A DNA stretch of 12,133 nucleotides from Chrysochromulina tobinii (taxonomy: Eukaryota > Haptophyta > Prymnesiales > Chrysochromulinaceae): contig JWZX01001861.1 of the NCBI GenBank assembly GCA_001275005.1, positions 1-12,133 on the forward strand, in the 5' to 3' direction. This document shows positions 8,601 to 12,133 of this stretch, piece by piece. Both the position numbers and the translations under genes were made by a program. A model generated the notes under the pieces. That model searched no databases, was not told where the DNA came from, and worked only from the letters and a program-made list of their open reading frames with translations. The first letter of the stretch is position 1; every line of letters begins with the position of its first letter.

Positions 8601-8708
8601 GCAATTGGGCCTGGTGACGGGCCGGCGGGCGGGGCGCGCGCGGTCCGTTCTTGGTCTCTTGCGTCTTGGGCGGGACGGGGGGAAACCATGGGGGAAACAG
8701 ATGCCTGA
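5640..8708 (+). CDS. Multipass membrane protein with tandem SH3-like repeats, TIR/HET-like domain and EF-hand
   Basis: This is an uninterrupted frame of 1022 residues. The ATG at 5640 is preferred over an earlier in-frame GTG because eukaryotes rarely start at GTG. Hydrophobic helices lie near 62-84, 110-130, 278-297, 301-323, 349-389 (one or two), 439-465, 480-508 and 541-559. Between helices 2 and 3 are two 56-residue repeats (from about 136 and 192) with GSRV.VKRS.GDESFGYVK.Y, resembling an SH3/Tudor-like barrel. An extramembrane loop at about 390-435 has four cysteines and possible N-glycosylation sites. An Ala/Glu/Lys-rich linker (about 634-697) leads to a domain starting DVLFVSHRWE (715-724), then WVWFDYSSMPQ (751-761) and LILLDGSYASRFWTLTEAW. 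This order recalls TIR strands and the SxxWxxxE region, with E813 in the position of the TIR catalytic glutamate. An EF-hand loop DSDKNGLIDKSE (955-966) is canonical. Calcium-tuned membrane signalling is inferred. The last ~40 codons are GC-rich and doubtful. Confidence 0.82.
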   Translation: MSTKWLGRANETPAAETGADGSEEHSFLLKRMKRMDSFRRKVENNKTIGSQKLDFILAKRHRVLILARILLAVPGPAFLTFSAIQHFEITTVTAGWALSAPITQLETGREFALAVGLITIPLWILSFLIAQIEKTAQKFAKGSRVFVKRSNGDESFGYVKKYDAKEQQPYTVELESGKDEKFDEAEIEKKPAQKFANGSRVLVKRSSGDESFGYVKEYNEKTQVYTVKLKTGPPEELDTGEGSMRDALVISRERLVRLWKYFLSLWKWDQRIWTCPKAFEAALFWVCLLGYALLYQAGADWTKALLLFLLFAPFVIALILYMVTKIVQSIIDYQYSQKAEYHTFVNLQAVRLSILTIFGVCLTVYAVSAMSRVVIPYILVVPFVELSLSGITCTDRDAFWTTFNASFESDNASCHALPNCGYASFESLCQAVQYAPMVQAVSVDLAIVLIFNWVAWLLGSLLVFGTGRASLKNGYTQLLSKHMLVAMVLGLGQLMSACYSLVRLLTLVPMLRLPRPAAYFDDKGLMYWELPFFCYDTCTLNYYWVSIFVHVLIAVALNFDFLKKYASAIGAGDQAAIDKLIDEMKQKDEWRDEAPYFYFIPAKFVKKCKTRWLPPMQELLDDGHLEKIRIRLVDAFKQAEEEARLAKEKAAAEKAAAENVVYGKDNSKGIDESNQADEKEAAEKAAAENAVAKKEIQGIDMGDGTDAFKIKNIKDVLFVSHRWEEPGRPDVNGMQLQAIKEYLKEHPDIKWVWFDYSSMPQKIGSFGGIDTRSLKERAKFQLMLECIPNLYLTAQVLILLDGSYASRFWTLTEAWCSMQTATKDGLCNSISAPEEANFTGSDVVVGSRCTIKCIHNAAKDTTSKGLVNLVSTQTPEGMHGILEKPDVNVTNAKDKETILPKILEIDKDVIERFKNGVKKLQSPQSPPALTQLLKNESGVPDTSDKAVDSLFVMMDSDKNGLIDKSELTQASRWFEGGSEPASASLTTAIGPGDGPAGGARAVRSWSLASWAGRGETMGETDA
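6045..6357 (+). repeat. Two tandem 168-base in-frame repeats (SH3/Tudor-like units)
   Basis: Unit 1 starts at 6045 and unit 2 at 6213, both with GCTCAGAAGTTCGCCAA. The DNA is highly similar through GGCAGCCGCGTG, GTGAAGCGCAGCA and GGAGATGAGAGCTT. The divergence is concentrated after the TATGTGAAG block, and unit 2 is slightly shorter at its end. Confidence 0.9.
7255..8404 (+). repeat. Left arm of a large inverted gene duplication
   Basis: This stretch is homologous to the reverse complement of 10996-12133. The first ~110 bases differ at only one synonymous site. Similarity falls in the charged linker and stays high across the TIR-like domain. It ends abruptly after AAGCTGCAGAG, where the two C-termini become unrelated. 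Confidence 0.9.
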
Positions 8709-9128
8709 GATCGGACGAATTCCGCAATCGAACTTCTATTCGGGAACGGTACGATTTGTGACGAAACACCAATGCCCTGGCACACACCGGTGGACCCCCG
8801 CCCGAGGGTGGACAGAGCGCCGCAGAGCCGAGCGCCGAGGCGTAGACGGAGATACATTCGGAGAGTCCGACGGCGGCGTGTGGCGGCGCGGTGCGTGGAG
8901 AATCCGATCAGGTTCGCGGCATGCCCGATGCCGTCGGGCCGAGCGATGGCATTTGAGCGCTGACGTGAGGGTGAGCGCTGCAGTAGGCATAGCATGACCT
9001 GCCGCTTTAGTTAGAGACCGGTTTTGATTTCTTTCTCACAAGCCTCTTCCAAGATCATTGGGCTTCATGGCCCTGTGTGACTGCTGCGCTGTGCGCGCGC
9101 GCCGCGCGCCTCGCTCCTCCTCTCTCAA
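8709..9128. other. Convergent intergenic region, no gene recognised
   Basis: These 420 bases separate the 3' ends of the TIR-like gene (plus) and the lipocalin-like gene (minus). Open frames exist, but their translations are Arg-rich and low-complexity with no motif. No second EF-hand is visible in any plus-strand frame I read, and no AATAAA signal is seen on either strand. It probably holds both 3' untranslated regions, or an unrecognised terminal exon of the plus-strand gene. Confidence 0.5.
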
Positions 9129-10208
9129 CTACGAAAAGATCGAACCACCGACGCGGAAGCCGCCGTACCCGCTCGCGAACGGCCCGCGCGTGTCCGGATC
9201 AATGCCCTGGTAGATGAGCGTCTGCCGGTCGCCAGTCAAGTCAGGCGCGCGCCGGTCCTCGATGATCTCGCCCGTCTCCTCGTCGCGGAGCACATCGAGC
9301 AACGTCTCCTCGTCGGGCACCGTCACCTCGGCAATCTCGGGGATTCGTCTCATCAAGAAGGCGGCCGTGTTTGCGAGCACCGTCTCGCGCCGATGCCAGA
9401 AGGCACCACTCAACTGAACCACCACGCATGGCCCGTCGAGATGCAGCAGCGTGACGTCACCCGTGATTCCGATCGCAAGCGATTCGGGATGGCACCCGAA
9501 AAAGGCCTTGGCCTGCTCTCGCAGGTCGCTCAGCGCCGCTTCCACACTGCTCTCGGTGAGCACGCTGCCGTCATCCTCGCTGCACTGCAATCCAGGCATG
9601 AGCATGCTCGTCGTAGATGCGCGGCTGGGTACCACCCGCCGCAGGATGCGCTTTGCAGTCGCCCTGGGCTTCATGACCTCGCCTGAGCTCCGCGCCACCA
9701 CCGCGCAGTCCTCGAGGAGCCCCGCGCCGGCGTCAAACAAGGAGCGCGTGGTGACGAAGAGGCGCGCATCGGGATCGTCGAGGCGCCCGCTCTGGTCAAC
9801 GCACTGCCGGGTCTCAATCCGCTCTCGGTCGAGCCACCTAGTCGAAGCTCTCGTACAGCCACCAGTGACCCCAGGCAGCAGGGCCTCAGATCCATCCAGA
9901 TTGAGCTCTAGCGTCTCCGCCGAGAGCGGAGTCTTCACCTCAATAGTCACGGTACTACCGGTCTGCACGATGCGCTGCGTGACGGCTAGTCTCGTGACGA
10001 CCGCCGCAAGCATGCGAGACACGCCGAGCTCGCGCAACAATGGGCCCAGCGAGTCGGAGGCCTTGAGATCCATGCACCACTCGCCCGAGAAATCAGCTAC
10101 AGAGGCTAGCACAGGCGTGCTGCGAAAGGTGCGCGGTGCGCATACTGAGGCAGCTGTGGACGGTTCAAAGGCAATGGCGATCGTCGAGATCGTCGAAAAG
10201 AGCGCCAT
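9129..10208 (-). CDS. Two-domain protein: lipocalin/FABP-like domain plus conserved unknown domain, with N-terminal targeting-like segment
   Basis: This is a single-exon frame of 359 residues from the ATG at 10208. Residues 1-20 are a short hydrophobic stretch ending STAAS, followed by VCAPRTFRS. That recalls a signal peptide plus transit peptide of secondary plastids (compare the ASAFAP motif), but without the aromatic +1 residue, so plastid targeting is only possible. Residues 38-173 (DFSGEW...SDSL..LLRELGVS...QRI.Q.G.TVTIEV...STRW..RERIETRQ) have the strand rhythm of lipocalin/fatty-acid-binding-like barrels, suggesting a small hydrophobic ligand. Residues 221-345 form a second alpha/beta domain ending in an acidic block with ETGEIIEDRRAPDLTGDR and YQGIDPDTRGPF, which looks strongly conserved but which I cannot name. 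The gene sits between the two inverted TIR-like copies and shares no similarity with them. Confidence 0.8.
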   Translation of the reverse strand: MALFSTISTIAIAFEPSTAASVCAPRTFRSTPVLASVADFSGEWCMDLKASDSLGPLLRELGVSRMLAAVVTRLAVTQRIVQTGSTVTIEVKTPLSAETLELNLDGSEALLPGVTGGCTRASTRWLDRERIETRQCVDQSGRLDDPDARLFVTTRSLFDAGAGLLEDCAVVARSSGEVMKPRATAKRILRRVVPSRASTTSMLMPGLQCSEDDGSVLTESSVEAALSDLREQAKAFFGCHPESLAIGITGDVTLLHLDGPCVVVQLSGAFWHRRETVLANTAAFLMRRIPEIAEVTVPDEETLLDVLRDEETGEIIEDRRAPDLTGDRQTLIYQGIDPDTRGPFASGYGGFRVGGSIFS

Positions 10209-10418
10209 TTTGGGCTTTCTTGTTAACAGTGAAACAGGACACAGTGAAGACCGGCAACCGAATCTTAGACACGCTCTGGGAAGCGTTAAGCGGGTAAATT
10301 TTCCCTTTTGTGTGGGCGTGAACGTTCACGGCACGAAAGACGCGAAACTGGTGGCGTTACTGCCCGCGTGCGCGAAGATTGGCATCGATATTCCGAGGAC
10401 CTAACTGCTGGAAAAAAA

Positions 10419-10434
10419 GTCAGTCAGTCAGTCA
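10419..10434. repeat. (GTCA)4 microsatellite
   Basis: Four perfect GTCA units follow a run of seven A, and a further AGTCAGT lies just downstream. It is about 210 bases upstream of the start codon of the minus-strand lipocalin-like gene. Any regulatory role is unproven. Confidence 0.85.
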
Positions 10435-10774
10435 CATAGTCAGTTTCATCGCGAATCCCCCGCGGCCGCGCTCGCGACCGACACGCCCCAGCAGACCACC
10501 GTCTCAAATCGGACGGTTCCGCTCCCCTCGGTCAACACAAGGGAAAAAAGGCCCAGTAAGGAAAACATGAAGGAAAACCGTCAGCATGCGTCAGCAACTG
10601 GAACCGTAATTAACGGGTCGAGCGCACGGACCCCGCGCCACCGCCGCCCGCGCTGGGCCCTGGGGCGTCACCCGGCCCAATATTTGCTGTCGTCCTCGAG
10701 ACCTCGACGGGCCGTCCGTCGCCGAGCGCCCCGCCACGGACGCCCACTCGATGACGAGAGCAATTTGGGCTGGG

Positions 10775-10809
10775 CCGTCACGCGTCACCCGTCATGCGTC
10801 ACCCGTCTC
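10775..10809. repeat. Cluster of CGTCA-type direct repeats
   Basis: CCGTCACG, CGTCACCC, CGTCATG, CGTCACCC and CGTCTCG follow one another with an 8-base rhythm. CGTCA (TGACG) is the half-site of bZIP/CREB-type factors in many eukaryotes. Whether it is used here is not visible. Confidence 0.7.
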
Positions 10810-10886
10810 GCATCCTCGCATTTACCGGCTTGGTCCGCCGCGCATTCGCGGTGACCGGTGTGTGTGGGCCATACACTATGTATGAC

Positions 10887-12133
10887 TCACTGGTCATTGA
10901 AGGCAGTGACATCACCTGTGGAGTCCGAAGGAGCCACCCGAGACTTTTTGGGAGAAAGCTTTCCCGAGTTTGGCTGTGAAGGGCTCTGATGTTCGCTCTG
11001 CAGCTTCTTAAAGCCGTTCTCAAAGCCCTCAATGACATCTTCATCGATCTTCAGGATCTTGGGCAGCATGGTCTCCTTGTCCTTTGCGTTGGTGACGCCC
11101 ACGTCTGGCTTCTCGAGGATTCCATAAATTTCCACAGGCGTCTTAGTGGCAACCAGATCAACAAGACCTTTGCTTGTCGTATCTTTAGCTGCGTTGTGGA
11201 TGCACTTAATCGTGCATCTCGACCCGACTTGCACATCCAAGCCCTTGAAGTCAGCATCCTCCGTTGAGGAAACAGAATTCTCAAGCCCTTTTTTTGTGGC
11301 CGTCTGCATCGAGCACCATGCCTCCGTCAGCGTCCAGAACCTGGACGCGTACGACCCATCGAGGAGAATGAGGACCTGCGCGGTCAGGTAGAGGTTGGGG
11401 ATGCATTCGAGCATCAGTTGGAACTCGGCCCTCTCCTTTTGAGTCCGAGCGTCGATGCCACCGATTTTCTGGGGCATCGATGAATAGTCGAACCAGACCC
11501 ATTTGATCTCGGGGTGTTCCTTGAGATACTCCTTGATGGCCTGCAGCTGCACCCCGTTGACATCGGGCCGACCAGGCTCTTCCCAGCGATGGCTGACGAA
11601 GAGGACGTCCTTGATGTTCTTGATTTTGAACACGTCGGTGCCATCGCCCATGTCGATGCCTTGAATTTCCTTCTTGTCCGCTTCCTTATCGGCCGCTTCC
11701 TTATCGGCCGCTTGATTTGACGCGTCGATGCCCTTGCCAATGTCCTTGGCATTGACCGCCTTCTGGGCCCGCACCTTCTCGACCGCCGCCTCCTCCTTTG
11801 CCAGCGGTGCCTCCTCCTCCTCCTCCTCCTCCGCCTGTTCGAACGCGTCGACGAGACGGATTTCTTTCATTTCTAGGTGACCGTAGCGACGCAGCTCCTG
11901 CATGGGAGGCAACCATCGGGTCGTGCACTCCTCTACAAATTTAGCAGGAATGAAATAGAAATATGGAGCCTCGTCGCTCCACTCGCCTTCCTCCCTCATC
12001 TTCTCTTTGAGCTTCTCGATGGCTGCTTGGTCTCCGGCGCCGATGGCCGATGCATACTTTTTGAGGAAGTCAAAGTTGAGCGCAACGGCGATGAGCACGT
12101 GCACGAAGATGCTAACCCAATAATAGTTTAATG
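10887..12133 (-). CDS. Paralogue of the TIR/HET-like membrane protein, C-terminal 414 residues (5' end beyond window)
   Basis: The frame is open from the window edge to a TGA at 10889-10887; no true start lies inside the window. It begins in the last transmembrane helix (NYYWVSIFVHVLIAVALN), continues with the APYFYFIPAKFV...TRWLPPMQEL segment, a Glu- and Ala-rich linker and the TIR/HET-like domain: FVSHRWEEPGRPDVNG (about 11600-11550), WVWFDYSSMPQKI, and SRFWTLTEAW with the candidate catalytic glutamate at 11324-11322. It closely matches the plus-strand copy but lacks three residues (GSF) after MPQKI. It diverges completely after KKLQS, ending in a short Ser/Pro/Lys-rich tail (residues before the stop: TAFNDQ) with no EF-hand. 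The two copies are therefore probably not regulated by calcium in the same way. Upstream transmembrane and SH3-like parts are expected beyond the edge but cannot be seen. Confidence 0.85.
   Translation of the reverse strand, partial: LNYYWVSIFVHVLIAVALNFDFLKKYASAIGAGDQAAIEKLKEKMREEGEWSDEAPYFYFIPAKFVEECTTRWLPPMQELRRYGHLEMKEIRLVDAFEQAEEEEEEEAPLAKEEAAVEKVRAQKAVNAKDIGKGIDASNQAADKEAADKEADKKEIQGIDMGDGTDVFKIKNIKDVLFVSHRWEEPGRPDVNGVQLQAIKEYLKEHPEIKWVWFDYSSMPQKIGGIDARTQKERAEFQLMLECIPNLYLTAQVLILLDGSYASRFWTLTEAWCSMQTATKKGLENSVSSTEDADFKGLDVQVGSRCTIKCIHNAAKDTTSKGLVDLVATKTPVEIYGILEKPDVGVTNAKDKETMLPKILKIDEDVIEGFENGFKKLQSEHQSPSQPNSGKLSPKKSRVAPSDSTGDVTAFNDQ
10996..12133 (-). repeat. Right arm of the inverted gene duplication
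   Basis: The reverse complement of this stretch aligns to 7255-8404 and very likely continues past the right edge, because the match is near-perfect at the last base. The arms are separated by about 2.6 kb that contain the unrelated lipocalin-like gene. Confidence 0.9.

Larger units (their letters stand above)
10209..10886. other. Intergenic region upstream of the lipocalin-like gene, no gene recognised
   Basis: This 678-base spacer should carry the promoter of the minus-strand gene starting at 10208 and the 3' untranslated region of the minus-strand TIR-like paralogue ending at 10887. It holds a GTCA microsatellite and a CGTCAC-type cluster. Its open frames give Arg/Pro/Ser-rich translations with no motif and are judged non-coding. 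Confidence 0.55.

Noticed and set aside
8408-8995. Minus-strand open frame of 195 codons across the 3' end of the TIR-like gene
   Set aside because: It overlaps the EF-hand coding sequence in antisense and its translation is low-complexity.
9451-10404. Plus-strand open frame of 317 codons
   Set aside because: It is Ser/Arg-rich with no motif and is antisense to the lipocalin-like gene, whose frame has domain-like structure.
10672-10773. Imperfect inverted repeat around GCCCAATATTTGCT and AGCAATTTGGGC
   Set aside because: The arms are short and mismatched with a spacer of over 70 bases, so chance similarity in GC-rich DNA is likely.
7255-12133. Inverted arms as terminal inverted repeats of a transposon
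   Set aside because: The arms are coding sequence for a shared protein domain, no transposase is visible between them, and no target-site duplication can be seen; gene duplication explains them better.

Overview
The window reads as nuclear DNA from a GC-rich unicellular eukaryote, most likely an alga or alga-related protist such as a haptophyte or stramenopile. No ribosomal or marker gene fixes the lineage. The evidence is GT-AG introns that restore reading frames, large multidomain membrane proteins (PDZ, C2, TB2/DP1/HVA22, saposin-like, EF-hand), an SPPPP-rich tail, GC-rich microsatellites, and genes with no operon spacing or ribosome-binding sites.

Layout. (1) 1-2980, minus strand: a two-exon gene for a PDZ / coiled-coil / transmembrane / proline-rich protein whose 3' end runs off the left edge. 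Most of exon 2 is easy to miss because its frame stays open to the window edge. (2) 3163 to about 5341, minus strand: a gene, probably of three exons, joining a cysteine-rich saposin-like region, a TB2/DP1/HVA22 (REEP) membrane hairpin and a C2 domain. (3) 5342-5639: a divergent intergenic region with several palindromes. (4) 5640-8708, plus strand: a 1022-residue multipass membrane protein with two tandem SH3-like repeats in a loop, a charged linker, a TIR/HET-like domain and an EF-hand. (5) 9129-10208, minus strand: a single-exon 359-residue protein with an N-terminal targeting-like segment, a lipocalin/FABP-like domain and a second conserved but unrecognised domain. (6) 10887-12133, minus strand: the C-terminal part of a second copy of the region-4 protein, running off the right edge. 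It lies tail-to-tail with the first copy and lacks the EF-hand.

How the genes might relate: four of the five are predicted membrane proteins with signalling or lipid-contact modules (PDZ, C2, REEP-like, EF-hand, TIR-like). Nothing in the sequence shows that they form a pathway, and in a eukaryote adjacency alone is weak evidence. The most notable items are the membrane-anchored TIR-like/EF-hand architecture with its inverted paralogue, and the saposin-REEP-C2 fusion.
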